Positions 34,954-44,334 of a stretch of DNA of 51,555 nucleotides are shown in pieces. Origin of the DNA: Ignavibacteriae bacterium HGW-Ignavibacteriae-1 (lineage in GTDB: Bacteria; Bacteroidota; Ignavibacteria; Kapaibacteriales; UBA2268). The DNA is taken from assembly GCA_002839825.1 (NCBI GenBank), contig PGYU01000019.1, positions 1-51,555 of the forward strand, given 5' to 3'. The notes beneath the pieces are model-generated. The model saw only the letters and a program-made list of their open reading frames with translations. It was not told the origin of the DNA and made no database searches. Numbering within the stretch: position 1 is the first letter of the stretch; each line of letters begins with the position of its first letter. Both the position numbers and the translations under genes were made by a program.

Positions 34954-36654
34954 CTAATTCTTCATCAGCTTTAGGACGGCTTTTTTGTTTTTGGATTCCA
35001 AGATCATTAGATAAAATCCTGGCGGAACGTCAAGAGTCATGATGATAGATTTTGAGTGATAATAATCGCCCGAAAATACTTCCTCTCCGGTCAAAGTGAC
35101 TATTTTAACTTCGCAAGACTCGAAAGCATTTTCAAATTCAAGCGTAACGAAATCTGTCATTGGGTTGGGGAAAATGCCAATATCAAATCCAAAATTGTTT
35201 TCCAAAACACTTAGCGTGGTTTGCGAGACCTTTTGCACGAAAATATCAGTAAATAGTAAAGGTTCAAGTTCGAATTTATCCCCGTACGGGTCGAAATCCG
35301 TTTTCCCTTCATAATATCCTGCTGTGACGATATTCAACTCCGAATCAATCAATATTCCCAGAGGTAAAATTGAATTTGTACTTTCGACATATGAAGTCCA
35401 TATTATGTTGCCATTCGGAGTCAAAGCTAATTTAAACATGGAATTTCCACTAAGTACGGTATTTAGGTCGTGGGTCCCGGTAGCTTCAAAACTTAGTGAA
35501 TTATTGAATACTCCCGCTACATAGATATTATCGAACTCATCGGTGGTAATAACTTTTGCGAATTCATTGCCCGCTCCACCCCAAGTCTGCACCCAAATCA
35601 GTTCGCCACCGGAAGTTAATTTGCTGACAAAAATATCCATTTGCCCTTTGGAACTGAGTATTAACTCATTGGTTCCCATGTCAAAGTCAGTACTCCCGTT
35701 AAAATATCCCGCTAATAGACAATTATCGTCCGAATCAATGACTATATCGTAAGCAACATTATGATCTTTCGAATAGAGGCTCTTGGCATAAACAAATTCG
35801 CCCGATGCATTCAACTTAAGCAGATACGTATTGTTCAAACTTCCCGACTGAAGATAGAATGTGTCTAACCCAGGATCGAAATCAACTTTGCCATCGAAAT
35901 CACCGCTTAGATAAATATTATTTTTCGAATCGCTAGCAATAGTATTATAGGAAGATAGATTTAATTCAAATTGCTTTACCCATTGAACTTCAAAATCTTG
36001 GTTCCATTTAGCTACAAAGTTATTGTATGATTTTTCAGACTTGACAATATACTCGTCAGGTCCCGGGTCGAAATCAAATTCGCCATCAAATGTTCCTGTC
36101 ATAATAAGATTGTACGCATCATCGTATGTGACGCTGAAAATATGTTTGTCGGCTTGTCCGGCGAGTTGTTTAACCCAAATAAAATTACCATCAGGGTCTA
36201 ACTTCAATATGAAAATATTTTGCCCAAAACTTGAATTTAACTCATGTGGATTCTCATCAGTACCGAAATTGACATCATCGTTGAAAGTGCCAATAATATA
36301 GACATTGCCTTCATTATCAAGTAGAATTTTATGGGAATACTCGTTAAATATGCCACCATAACTTTTCGTCCATAACAAATTGCCGTCTTTGTCCAATTTT
36401 GCAACAAAAAAATCAAATTTTCCATTTGAAGTCAAATCGAATGATTCATTGCCGGCGCCAAATTCCATGGTAAGCATGTAAATACCGGTCAGATAAACAT
36501 TATCTGCATCATCAATAGCAAAACTTGTGAAATAATCATTATCATAGCCGCCAAAAGATTTAGCCCATTTGAAATCAGGACTAACAGCGTTTGCATTGGC
36601 AATGCTGAAACAAAGCAATAAAAATGCACATATTTTCAGTCGGATAGTTCTCAT
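34954..36654 (-). CDS. SBBP beta-propeller protein with T9SS sorting domain
   Basis: 566 residues with signal peptide (cut near NANAVS). The body has about eight SBBP-type repeats of ~45-50 residues: 'D..GN(L/V)..(T/A)G.F....DF.......G..D.F..KL...G...W.K..GG', e.g. DNVYLTGIYM, GNVYIIGTFND, NNIYLSGDFDGKVDFD, NIYVAGVFNN. The C-terminus is a T9SS type A sorting domain (about 485-566; IFPNPMTDFVTLEFEN, GEEVFSGDYY, VPPGFYLMILES). A secreted or surface-attached propeller, probably for binding. Expressed from its own promoter (36682-36712). Confidence 0.85.
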   Translation of the reverse strand: MRTIRLKICAFLLLCFSIANANAVSPDFKWAKSFGGYDNDYFTSFAIDDADNVYLTGIYMLTMEFGAGNESFDLTSNGKFDFFVAKLDKDGNLLWTKSYGGIFNEYSHKILLDNEGNVYIIGTFNDDVNFGTDENPHELNSSFGQNIFILKLDPDGNFIWVKQLAGQADKHIFSVTYDDAYNLIMTGTFDGEFDFDPGPDEYIVKSEKSYNNFVAKWNQDFEVQWVKQFELNLSSYNTIASDSKNNIYLSGDFDGKVDFDPGLDTFYLQSGSLNNTYLLKLNASGEFVYAKSLYSKDHNVAYDIVIDSDDNCLLAGYFNGSTDFDMGTNELILSSKGQMDIFVSKLTSGGELIWVQTWGGAGNEFAKVITTDEFDNIYVAGVFNNSLSFEATGTHDLNTVLSGNSMFKLALTPNGNIIWTSYVESTNSILPLGILIDSELNIVTAGYYEGKTDFDPYGDKFELEPLLFTDIFVQKVSQTTLSVLENNFGFDIGIFPNPMTDFVTLEFENAFESCEVKIVTLTGEEVFSGDYYHSKSIIMTLDVPPGFYLMILESKNKKAVLKLMKN

Positions 36655-36681
36655 TTTTTAATCCCATATATGAATATCTTA

Positions 36682-36712
36682 CAAATATATAAGATTTATG
36701 CAAACGAACAAA
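36682..36712 (-). promoter_or_regulatory. Exact-consensus Bacteroidota promoter
   Basis: Minus strand TTTG (36709-36712), exactly 19 bp, TATATTTG (36682-36689): a full match to TTTG-N19-TAnnTTTG. It ends 27 bp before the ATG of the SBBP protein gene. Confidence 0.75.
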
Positions 36713-36738
36713 ATATTTTAGCGGGGGCTAATATGCTC

Positions 36739-37341
36739 TCACACCTCAATCGCCATCAATTCAATTTCGTGAAGTGTGTCTGTTTGTCCGGATAGCCATA
36801 GTTGCTCGTTGGCACGGTCTAAGATTACGGGCATACGTTTTTTGGAATTATGAATTTCGCGCATCAATCCGATTGCTTCGGTGGTGAGAATTGTGTAGGT
36901 GCTGATTATTTCGCCTGTGTTGCGGTCTGTCCAGTGGCTGTATAGCCCTGCAAAGGCAAAGGCGGCATTGTCCGGCAGGGTTATGAGGTATTTCTGCTTT
37001 TTCTTGCCGGCTTCGTCTAACCATTTCCATTCAAAAAAGCCATCGGCAAGCACCAAACAACGGTTATGCACTACGTTTCTGAAGGATGGTTTTTCGTGTA
37101 TGGTTTCAATTCTGGCATTCAGTGTGCTTTTCCTTATACTGTCGTCTTTTGCCCAATGCGGAATTAATCCCCAGGAGAATAGTTGGATATTGCCAACATC
37201 GCTTCTTGTGATTACGGGTGTTTTGGGGAAACGGAACCCGTTGTAAACTTCGGGACGGTATTCTTCTTCGTCCTCAAATTTTGCTTTGAAACGGTGTTTT
37301 AGCTCTTGAGCCGATTTCGATTGTTGGGAATGGAAGCACAT
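36739..37341 (-). CDS. SRAP domain protein (HMCES/YedK type)
   Basis: 200 residues starting MCFHS, so that Met removal exposes Cys2, which forms the thiazolidine crosslink with abasic sites in single-stranded DNA. Other conserved residues are visible: WGLIPHWAKD, LNARIETI (Asn75, Arg77), ADGFFEWKW (Glu104), and EIHNSKKRMPVIL (His164). It shields abasic sites from strand breakage. It follows umuC by one base, so it belongs to the UmuDC operon; SRAP genes are known to be associated with SOS genes, and this placement agrees. Confidence 0.93.
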   Translation of the reverse strand: MCFHSQQSKSAQELKHRFKAKFEDEEEYRPEVYNGFRFPKTPVITRSDVGNIQLFSWGLIPHWAKDDSIRKSTLNARIETIHEKPSFRNVVHNRCLVLADGFFEWKWLDEAGKKKQKYLITLPDNAAFAFAGLYSHWTDRNTGEIISTYTILTTEAIGLMREIHNSKKRMPVILDRANEQLWLSGQTDTLHEIELMAIEV

Positions 37342-37342
37342 A

Positions 37343-38602
37343 TCAGCAATGAATTTTAATGATGTCGGAAAGTTTGGTTGTGTATCGTGGTGATAGCTTT
37401 TCTTGTTTCATTTTCCAAACGCGTTTTTGGTCTTGAGTCGCCAAGCGAATTTTTTGCTGCCCGTAGCTTTTGTTGAGTGCGTCCACAGCTTTCATTAGCG
37501 GAATATGCCTTTCGTCGCGATTTTCAAACAGGTGGATTTGTGGGCTGTCTTCGGGTGTGAAATCTTGTACGATTACGCCTGCTTTTTTGTAGTGGTAGCC
37601 ATCTTTGAATATTTTCGATAAAGCAAATAGTGCAAATCTGCTTAATTCGATGCTTGAATTGGTTGCAAAGGGCAATTTGATAACTATGTTTCGGCTGTAT
37701 TGAGGCAAGTCCTTGCGGTGTCCGTTGGTATGCACAAACACCATGAGCGAATTGCAACAGGACTTTTGCTGACGCAACTTCTCAGCGCACGATACGGCAA
37801 ATGTTGAAATGCGTTCCTGCAGTTGCTCCAACTTGGTGTAATTTTCTTCAAATGAACGCGTAGTTGCGATGCTTTTCTTGGAGTGCAATGCATCTAAGCC
37901 TAATGTGGGTATGCCCTGCAAATCCTGCTTCAGACGCAAGCCTACGATTGCCATCTGCTTTTTGACCCAAGCATCGTCAAGTTGGACAAAGTCGTATGCC
38001 GTATTTACCCCAACTGAGATTAGTCTTTTGCTGTGTTGGCGTCCGATTCCCCAGACATCTTCAATTTTGAGCCATTTAAGTGCTTTAATTCGTTTTTCGT
38101 CGGTGTCTATGATGTAGGCGCCTTCAGTTTCTTTGGGGAATTTTTTCGCAATTCGATTTGCCACTTTTGCAAGTGCTTTGGTGGGTGCAACACCTACGCT
38201 TATGGGGATTCCTGTCCATTTTTGCACTTTGATTCGTAATTCTTTGGAATAGTTCTGCAAATTGAGATGCTCCAATCCATCAAACTTCAGAAAAGCCTCG
38301 TCAATGCTGTAAATTTCCATCTCGGGGCTGTATTGCTCCAAAATACTCATTACGCGTTGGCTCATGTCGCCATATAAAGCAAAATTTGCCGAGAAGACTT
38401 GCACATTATGCTTGTTGAGCAGTTCTTCATATTCAAAAAGTGGTGCACCCATTGGAATACCGACTGCCTTAGCTTCGTTACTGCGTGCAATCACACAGCC
38501 GTCGTTGTTGGAAAGAACCACAACGGGTTTGCCCACGAGGTCGGGTCGGAAAACTCGCTCGCAGGAAGCATAAAAATTATTACAGTCAATGAGAGCAAAC
38601 AT
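37343..38602 (-). CDS. umuC: Y-family DNA polymerase V catalytic subunit UmuC
   Basis: 419 residues from ATG 38602, which overlaps the umuD stop by one base (TAATG); a longer in-frame start at 38641 would lie inside umuD. Catalytic motifs: [17 protein letters not shown] (first Asp), [15 protein letters not shown], and [11 protein letters not shown] (Asp-Glu). Helix-hairpin-helix [13 protein letters not shown] follows near 180, then the little-finger domain and the C-terminal umuC extension ([20 protein letters not shown]). Error-prone translesion polymerase active with processed UmuD. Confidence 0.94.
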   Translation of the reverse strand: MFALIDCNNFYASCERVFRPDLVGKPVVVLSNNDGCVIARSNEAKAVGIPMGAPLFEYEELLNKHNVQVFSANFALYGDMSQRVMSILEQYSPEMEIYSIDEAFLKFDGLEHLNLQNYSKELRIKVQKWTGIPISVGVAPTKALAKVANRIAKKFPKETEGAYIIDTDEKRIKALKWLKIEDVWGIGRQHSKRLISVGVNTAYDFVQLDDAWVKKQMAIVGLRLKQDLQGIPTLGLDALHSKKSIATTRSFEENYTKLEQLQERISTFAVSCAEKLRQQKSCCNSLMVFVHTNGHRKDLPQYSRNIVIKLPFATNSSIELSRFALFALSKIFKDGYHYKKAGVIVQDFTPEDSPQIHLFENRDERHIPLMKAVDALNKSYGQQKIRLATQDQKRVWKMKQEKLSPRYTTKLSDIIKIHC

Positions 38603-39054
38603 TACAATGGCTTTTTGATGATAAATGTTACGACGCCCCAAACTTCAAGGTTGTGATGTTCCTCGACTTTGATGGGTTTGTATGAATCGTTTTCGGGCAT
38701 TAGCCAAATTCCGCTTTTGTCAATTTTTATACGTTTCAATGTAAATTCTCCGTCAATGTAGCAGACTGCGATTTTGCCGTCGGCGGGTTCGATGCTTTTG
38801 TCAATGACCAATAGGTCGCCATTATTTATACCTGCCCCACGCATAGATTCGCCTTGCACTCTGCCGTAAAAAGTGGCAGCCGGATGTTCGATTAAATGCT
38901 TGTTCAGGTCTATGTTTAGGTCCACAAAATCTAAAGCCGGCGATGGGAATCCTGCACTAAAAGTAAAGGGGAGCAAAGGCAATTCAAGCTCCGTAGCTGT
39001 GTTTGCGGAGTAAATTACCAATGTTGGGCTGCTATGTAATTTCAATAATGCCAT
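38602..39054 (-). CDS. umuD: UmuD, S24 self-cleaving protein
   Basis: 150 residues from ATG 39054 (MALLKLHSS); an upstream in-frame extension to 39147 would run over the promoter and is rejected. LexA-like S24 serine peptidase: cleavage site at Ala34-Gly35 in [11 protein letters not shown], catalytic Ser70 in [11 protein letters not shown] and Lys107 in [10 protein letters not shown]. RecA-stimulated self-cleavage should give the active form that binds UmuC. First gene of umuD-umuC-SRAP. Confidence 0.93.
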   Translation of the reverse strand: MALLKLHSSPTLVIYSANTATELELPLLPFTFSAGFPSPALDFVDLNIDLNKHLIEHPAATFYGRVQGESMRGAGINNGDLLVIDKSIEPADGKIAVCYIDGEFTLKRIKIDKSGIWLMPENDSYKPIKVEEHHNLEVWGVVTFIIKKPL

Positions 39055-39080
39055 TAAATTCCTCGGGAAAAAATGATATG

Positions 39081-39112
39081 CAAACTTATACAATAATTGG
39101 CATAATATCAAA
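39081..39112 (-). promoter_or_regulatory. umuD operon promoter
   Basis: Minus strand TTTG (39109-39112), 20 bp, TAAGTTTG (39081-39088), fitting TTTG/TAnnTTTG with one extra spacer base. The second box ends 26 bp before the umuD ATG. Confidence 0.6.
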
Positions 39113-39155
39113 GGAGAATGAAATTTGAACGAAAGTCGCTTTAGCATTATGCCAA
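39097..39155. promoter_or_regulatory. Candidate operator: inverted 17-bp repeats over the umuD promoter
   Basis: TTGGCATAATATCAAAG (39097-39113) and, inverted, CTTTAGCATTATGCCAA (39139-39155): 14 of 17 bases match, with 25 bp between. The first copy covers the TTTG box. Each copy is itself partly palindromic. A LexA-type repressor site is the obvious guess given the SOS operon, but the sequence is not a known LexA box. Confidence 0.45.
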
Positions 39156-39215
39156 AGGGATAATATTAAAACGTTTGACGACATGAATAGTTGCTGTGTC
39201 GAACCCGATTTTTTC

Positions 39216-40139
39216 TTAACGATAGGAAGTGTGATTGAGTATGAATACTCCTAATTTTACCAAATGTGCTTTTTCAGGATATGGGTTGATTCCCGTGTCC
39301 GACAGATAGTCATAAGTCAAGCCTATTCTGAATTCCGCTTTGCCTCTAATCGCTATACCTGTTGCGATTCCGGCGTTTATGTCCACTTTCTGAAAACTGC
39401 TGAAACGGTCGAGAAATTCTTCATTTTTACTAAAAAAATTTACCATCGAATAGGAATTGAAGTAATAATTCCAATAGTTGCTGCTAAGTTTTTTGGTAAA
39501 ATTAAAGTTGAAACCAAGCGAACCGATAAGTTGTTTCCAATTGGAATTGACCGGCATCCAGCTATTCGGATAGCGGTAGTCCTGTCTGATAGTGTATAAT
39601 TCGCCACGTAGAGTAAACAAAGCATTTTCTTGTTCTTCTAAAAAATCGAAAGGCGTCAAAAATTTGCCCTGAATACTACCAAAAATCAAAGCACGCTCTT
39701 TGCCATACAGGTAATTATCAATATCGTGTTTGCAGCGGTGCATATAGCCCAACTGCCAGAAATTATCACCGCTTTTCCGGGTATAAACAAATCCTTCTTC
39801 CCAAAAAATTGACCTTGGTTTGAAACCAATGTCATTGTCCGAATTTGCAACAAACTCGATATTACCGACAAACGCCAGACTTGATGAACTACCGGTTCGG
39901 AAAAATTCGACAAATGTGCCAAGTTTTTGATTCCAAGCGTGCTCAAAGTCTCGCTTAATGGCATAGGATGCAAATTCAGCAAATCCCCCAAAAGAGTGAA
40001 TATATGCAGTACTGTCGTCCGGCAGATTATCATCTGCGTTGAATAAGGGATTGAACACCACAAATCTGTCCGGCATCCTTTGAGCAGAAAGCGGTGCCAC
40101 AAGCAAGCATACCAATATTAGGTATAAGATTGAATTCAT
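39216..40139 (-). CDS. Hypothetical outer-membrane beta-barrel protein
   Basis: 307 residues with signal peptide (MNSILYLILVCLLVAPLSAQ). Repeated amphipathic, aromatic-rich strands with polar loops (FGGFAEFASYAI, LGTFVEFFRTG, FWQLGYMHRCKHDID, FNFNFTKKLSS, IAIRGKAEFRIGLTYDYLSD) and a final strand LVKLGVFILNHTSYR suggest a 12-14-stranded barrel. GYMHRCKHDIDN recalls DUF1207/lipid A deacylase-like barrels with conserved His, but too weakly to name. It lies between RlpA and umuD; the RlpA terminator separates it from the upstream gene. Confidence 0.7.
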   Translation of the reverse strand: MNSILYLILVCLLVAPLSAQRMPDRFVVFNPLFNADDNLPDDSTAYIHSFGGFAEFASYAIKRDFEHAWNQKLGTFVEFFRTGSSSSLAFVGNIEFVANSDNDIGFKPRSIFWEEGFVYTRKSGDNFWQLGYMHRCKHDIDNYLYGKERALIFGSIQGKFLTPFDFLEEQENALFTLRGELYTIRQDYRYPNSWMPVNSNWKQLIGSLGFNFNFTKKLSSNYWNYYFNSYSMVNFFSKNEEFLDRFSSFQKVDINAGIATGIAIRGKAEFRIGLTYDYLSDTGINPYPEKAHLVKLGVFILNHTSYR

Positions 40140-40195
40140 TTGTTATAATTTGTTAATACTTGAATTAGTCCTCAATAAATGATATGCAAATATAT

Positions 40196-40225
40196 AAAAA
40201 AAGAGGCTGAAATTCATCAACCTCT
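40196..40225 (-). terminator. Terminator after rlpA
   Basis: Minus strand stem AGAGGTTGA / TCAGCCTCT (40217-40225 and 40202-40210, one G-T pair) with 6-base loop, followed by seven T. Lies 27 bp after the rlpA stop. Confidence 0.8.
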
Positions 40226-40252
40226 AAAATTTTGTTCATGTCATAGCAAAAA

Positions 40253-41044
40253 TTATGGATACACTTTTTCTGCCATCATGAAAGGTATTTTGCGTTGTTT
40301 CGGTGTCGAAAGTTTCCCTATAAAATAGGTGTCATTGTCTCTGGCAGCTTGCTTTTCGGTATATTCGTCAGCATCTACCAAGATGAACAATTCTGTACTG
40401 TCCGCTCCCGTAGCTAAAAGAGCTTTGTATTCAGTCACTGTCGTATGGAATCCGTCAAATTGATTTATGATTTCAACTTTTTCCGACGGCAAACATACGG
40501 GATTCTCAGTCAATGAATACGCAAAGAAGTATTTTCCGTCATCGGGAATGTCAATTTTCCCGGGGACGAATCCTTCAAAAGAAATTTTGGGCAAACCGAG
40601 ACCATTAATGGCTTGTGCCGATTTGTAGGAAAGGTCAATGACTCTTTTGCCTACATAGGGTCCGCGGTCGTTGATTCTGACAAGTGTCGAAAGTCCGTTT
40701 ATAACATTAGTTACTTTCAAGATTGTCCCAAATGGGAGTTTTCTATGAGCAGCTGTATATTCGTACATATTATATTTTTCGCCACTCGCAGTGCGTCTGT
40801 TGTGGAAATATTTCCCGTAATAGGACGCTGTTCCATTTACAGTAAGTAGGAAGTCTGATGCTACGTCAAGTTCTGCAACGTCAACTTGGGTTGTATCAGC
40901 GATAGCCACAATCTCGGAACGGAGGGTTTCCCGATTTGGCTCTTTCGCACTCACTAAAATGTGTATCGAAAGTAAGATGACAGTTATTAATGCAGGAGCT
41001 GCAAAAATATACATCTGCTTCCGTATAAAAGATATAAAAGGCAT
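40253..41044 (-). CDS. rlpA: RlpA-like septal ring lytic transglycosylase
   Basis: 263 residues with an N-terminal membrane anchor/signal (about 10-31). The double-psi beta-barrel domain (about 70-165) has the RlpA signature: GTASYYGKYFHNRRTASGEKYN, AAHRKLPFGTILKVTN and VRINDRGPYVGKRVIDLSYKSA (given as separate motifs), with the catalytic Asp in NDRGP. It cleaves naked glycan strands at the septum. The C-terminal part (170-263) is family-typical only in its hydrophobic pattern; a SPOR domain is not clear. Expressed from its own promoter (41091-41121). Confidence 0.9.
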   Translation of the reverse strand: MPFISFIRKQMYIFAAPALITVILLSIHILVSAKEPNRETLRSEIVAIADTTQVDVAELDVASDFLLTVNGTASYYGKYFHNRRTASGEKYNMYEYTAAHRKLPFGTILKVTNVINGLSTLVRINDRGPYVGKRVIDLSYKSAQAINGLGLPKISFEGFVPGKIDIPDDGKYFFAYSLTENPVCLPSEKVEIINQFDGFHTTVTEYKALLATGADSTELFILVDADEYTEKQAARDNDTYFIGKLSTPKQRKIPFMMAEKVYP

Positions 41045-41090
41045 TCGGAGTTGTACTCCTATTGTGAAACATAACCTAAAAAGTAAAAAT

Positions 41091-41121
41091 CAATCTTATT
41101 AAAATATTGAAAATATTCAAA
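41091..41121 (-). promoter_or_regulatory. rlpA promoter
   Basis: Minus strand TTTG (41118-41121), 19 bp, TAAGATTG (41091-41098): one mismatch to TTTG-N19-TAnnTTTG. It lies 46 bp before the ATG. The rest of the 41045-41219 gap is AT-rich with no further signal. Confidence 0.55.
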
Positions 41122-41219
41122 TAAGTTTAAATAATATGAATTATTTCAAGTTATATAAACGAAACCTTAGTTTTATAATTGCAAGTATCTTGGTAATGAT
41201 ATGATATATGGTTACTTAC

Positions 41220-42203
41220 CTAAAGGTGGACACCCAAAACAATTGTGTATCCGGCAGTTTTTCGGGTGTTAATTCCAAATAGTGTCACTCCATAAATAAA
41301 CTCGGCATGAAATGTCTTTTCAATCAAAATTTTGAATGCAAACCCGACTCTCATGTAAACTTCTTTATATGGATTGTGCCTAGAGTCCAGAATAGCAGTC
41401 TCTTCAATCGTGTCGAATGAGTAAGCGGATTGGATGAATGCTCTCATTTCTGTATCGGGAACCGATGTCAGTATAAAATTCAGATTCGCCATCAACATGT
41501 CGGAGTATTCTCCACCTCTGATTCGATAGCCGAGTTCTGTCATAAAGGCATATTTCTCACTTTTGATTCCCGATGCAATTTGGGGTGTGATTTCGAATGA
41601 GAAATATCTGGAGAAGCTTGTCGAATCACCAAAGTTAGGTTCTGCAGCAGTTGGAATTGCTACATTAAGTTTGAAATCCGAAAAAAAAGATTTGTAAGAA
41701 TATAAGTAATTCGCTTCGAGACCTAGGAAATCTAATTGGCTTATGTTGTCTTCATACCGAAGTACTTTATTAGTTAGGCTTCCTGTATTGGAATAGTCAA
41801 GATAATTTTCATCATAGTAAATCAACGAGAAGGGCAATCTAATGCCGACGGTCAAATCTTTGTAAACTTCGTACCCCACGAAAAGAGCTATGTTGTGGGT
41901 CACATCGTTGAATCCATAAGCAATTGTATCATCGGCGACAATACGTGTATCTGCATAAAGTGTCAAATTATCACCATTGCCATCATAAAATGATGATGAG
42001 TTGGAAGAGTTGTATTGAAGCATGATTTTAAGACCTACTTTTTCCTCTTCAAACTGCTCTAATTCTTCTTTCTTACGTTTTTCTTCCTCTTGGGTAACTA
42101 CGTTGTAGGGCTTCTTTTTTTGTGCTTTCAAGTCAGAATTAGCGGCAAGCATCAAAATCATTGTGAATAATGCGAATAGTAAAGCTTGGTAATGTGATTT
42201 CAT
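41220..42203 (-). CDS. Hypothetical outer-membrane barrel protein
   Basis: 327 residues from ATG 42203, the start of a normal signal peptide (MKSHYQALLFALFTMILMLAANSDLKAQ); the longer frame to 42317 adds hydrophobic non-signal sequence. A short charged coiled region (KKKPYNVVTQEEEKRKKEEL) precedes a barrel of alternating strands (VGLKIMLQYNSSNSSS, HNIALFVGYEVYKDLTVGIR, FLGLEANYLYS, YAFMTELGYRIRGGEY) ending AGYTIVLGVHL. Function unknown. Divergent from the locus 2 sigma gene. Confidence 0.72.
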   Translation of the reverse strand: MKSHYQALLFALFTMILMLAANSDLKAQKKKPYNVVTQEEEKRKKEELEQFEEEKVGLKIMLQYNSSNSSSFYDGNGDNLTLYADTRIVADDTIAYGFNDVTHNIALFVGYEVYKDLTVGIRLPFSLIYYDENYLDYSNTGSLTNKVLRYEDNISQLDFLGLEANYLYSYKSFFSDFKLNVAIPTAAEPNFGDSTSFSRYFSFEITPQIASGIKSEKYAFMTELGYRIRGGEYSDMLMANLNFILTSVPDTEMRAFIQSAYSFDTIEETAILDSRHNPYKEVYMRVGFAFKILIEKTFHAEFIYGVTLFGINTRKTAGYTIVLGVHL

Positions 42204-42420
42204 CGAGTATGTTTCCAATTGATAATATTTCTTAAAATGAACAAAAACTAAAATACTGAAAAAAAACGGGTCATAGCACAAATCGCAATCAAAAAATAAA
42301 AATTCTGTTTTGAACAATATTTCATCTTATAAATGTTCCCTAATTCAAAAAAGTTACAATATTTTGCAACTAAATTATTAGTTAAGTGTATTTATAACTG
42401 ATTGTAAATTTGAGCGGAAA

Positions 42421-42987
42421 ATGGCGAAGAACTTCAGAAGTCTGTCAGATGTAGAACTCGTTTCGATGCTAAGTGGCAATAAAGCCGACGCATCGGAAGC
42501 TTTTCGTGTGCTTTACGACAGATATTCTTCGATTGTTCATGCTTACTGCGTCAGAGTGACAGGCGATGAGGACAAAGCCGACGACATTTTCCAAGACACG
42601 TTCATCAAATTTTACCAAAAGGTACAACCGGACGTTGAAAATACAAATATCCCGGGCTTTTTGATGAAAATCGCTCGCAATTTGTGTTTGAATGCCAAAC
42701 GAGATAAAAAGAACACTATTGACATTGACGAAGTGGATTACTACGTCAGCACAGGTACAAATTACGAACAAAAGGAACTGTTAGATTTGATTACACGCTC
42801 GCTGGATTTGCTCGAGGACGACTATCGAGAAGCCTTTGTGTTGAGAGAATATAGCGGTTTGAGCTACGAGGAGATTGCCGAAGTGACGGGCATTTCTCTC
42901 GGCAATGCAAAATCAAGAGTTTTTAGGGCTAAGCAAAAGATTAAATCTATACTTAACCCTTATTTGAAAGACATTAGTATGAAATAA
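42421..42987 (+). CDS. ECF sigma-70 factor, locus 2
   Basis: 188 residues. Region 2: FRVLYDRYSSIVHAYC, ADDIFQDTFIKFYQK, FLMKIARNLCLNAKRD. Region 4: LDLLEDDYREAFVLREYSGL, YEEIAEVTGISLGNAKSRVFRAKQKIKS. Paralog of the sigma factor at 8500-9072. A TAAATTTG box near 42403 lies just upstream and may be its promoter. The anti-sigma-barrel gene starts 20 bp after its stop. Confidence 0.94.
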   Translation: MAKNFRSLSDVELVSMLSGNKADASEAFRVLYDRYSSIVHAYCVRVTGDEDKADDIFQDTFIKFYQKVQPDVENTNIPGFLMKIARNLCLNAKRDKKNTIDIDEVDYYVSTGTNYEQKELLDLITRSLDLLEDDYREAFVLREYSGLSYEEIAEVTGISLGNAKSRVFRAKQKIKSILNPYLKDISMK

Positions 42988-43007
42988 TATAATTTAATGG
43001 TCCGAAA

Positions 43008-44321
43008 ATGGAACAAGAACAAATAATATACGATTACATCGAAGGAGTTTTACCGCCTGAAAAAGAGCTTGAGCTATTCCAAATGCTTACAGCCAATGAA
43101 GAATTGCGGGCAGAACTCAAAAGTCAAATGGCGATTAAAAGTGCAGTCAAATCCGATGTTGTTGCTTATACGCCAAAAGCCCAATCTACAATGAATATTT
43201 TCAATACGATTGGACTGACTCCTCCTCCGGGAATAGCTCCTATACCAAGTCCGGGCTTTTTCTCGGTAGTTGCCGCTAAATTTAGCAGCCTGTCACCTTT
43301 ATTATTGACGGGTATGGCAACCGCTGTAGCTACTGCAGTTGTTATCTTTATGCTCTATAATTTTGGTACTTTTGATGGAGTTTTAGTTGCCAAATATGGC
43401 AACAATCAAACAAGCAATAATTCATCCATCAATAATATCAACCAAAATGCGATACCAACAATGACTTCCGAAGCTGAAGTAGCTCATTCAAATGCCAATA
43501 AAGCATTAGAGCCGAGCGCAGTTGATAAAGCGGAAGCTGAAGCTGAACCAAAAGTGGTTTACAAATATATTTATGTAACCAAAGATGATTCTAAGGCTAA
43601 TGAAAATCAAAATAGTTTGGCTCAACAAGACAATATCGAATTGCTGAATAATAATAATAATAGTGCTTCAAACAACATGTTTTCACCGTCGGAAGTCGCT
43701 TTGAGCAAATCAAATTTATCATCTCCGGACTTTCAATATAGGGGCGAAGATGCTCCTTTGACCTTGCTCAGAAGCCCGTATGGTGCTAATGATATTAGAA
43801 ACCCGATGATTGAAACTGCTTTTATCGGCAATGAAGGAAATGAAAATTTCGCCTTCGAGTTCCGTGGCTCGATTTACAATCATGGCGAAGGCGTCAAAAT
43901 TGACCCCGCAAAATATGACATGGCTAACATCGGCTTGTCCTTAACATATTCAGTGTTTGATGAGTTGAAAGTTGGTGTTGACATTCATAGAGAAAATTTC
44001 TACCAAACTTTTTCAGGTGTTGAAGACGGTGTGTTATTCACTTATCACCAAAATCCAAACATCGAAACGTATGGAGCTTTATTACGCTACAACCCTGATT
44101 TTGCAAAAATTAGTTATTTCGCTCCTTTTGTTCAAGGGAATGTTGGCTATTCGACAGTTGGTCCGGTAATGAGGGGAATGATAGGTACTGAAATATCATT
44201 TGACAATACTTCCAAATTCATAGTTGCTTATGGTTATAACCACTTGATATTTAAACATGACGGGAATTGGTTTAATTCCGGTAAAACCGGTTTGCAAATC
44301 GGATTTGGGTTTAAATTCTAA
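43008..44321 (+). CDS. Anti-sigma factor fused to outer-membrane beta-barrel (Dma-like), locus 2
   Basis: 437 residues: N-terminal anti-sigma helices (about 1-50; YIEGVLPPEKELELFQMLTA, NEELRAELKSQMAIKSAV) without zinc ligands, a Pro-rich segment, one membrane helix (about 97-118; LLLTGMATAVATAVVIFMLY), a long Asn/Ser-rich linker (120-260; with NNNNNSASNN) and a C-terminal barrel-like domain (265-437; FAFEFRGSIYNHGE ... TGLQIGFGFKF). The C-terminal domain aligns with locus 1 over 'REN F.Q.F ... VGP...G.IG ... G.G'. The same order (cytoplasm, one helix, linker long enough to cross the periplasm, barrel) fits dual membrane-spanning anti-sigma factors. Confidence 0.8.
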   Translation: MEQEQIIYDYIEGVLPPEKELELFQMLTANEELRAELKSQMAIKSAVKSDVVAYTPKAQSTMNIFNTIGLTPPPGIAPIPSPGFFSVVAAKFSSLSPLLLTGMATAVATAVVIFMLYNFGTFDGVLVAKYGNNQTSNNSSINNINQNAIPTMTSEAEVAHSNANKALEPSAVDKAEAEAEPKVVYKYIYVTKDDSKANENQNSLAQQDNIELLNNNNNSASNNMFSPSEVALSKSNLSSPDFQYRGEDAPLTLLRSPYGANDIRNPMIETAFIGNEGNENFAFEFRGSIYNHGEGVKIDPAKYDMANIGLSLTYSVFDELKVGVDIHRENFYQTFSGVEDGVLFTYHQNPNIETYGALLRYNPDFAKISYFAPFVQGNVGYSTVGPVMRGMIGTEISFDNTSKFIVAYGYNHLIFKHDGNWFNSGKTGLQIGFGFKF

Positions 44322-44334
44322 GGAAAAAATTGTA

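Noticed and set aside
39055-39147. N-terminal extension of UmuD
   Set aside because: It would cover the promoter boxes and lacks similarity to UmuD; ATG 39054 gives a normal-length protein.
42204-42317. N-terminal extension of the outer-membrane barrel protein
   Set aside because: It would hide a standard signal peptide starting at 42203.
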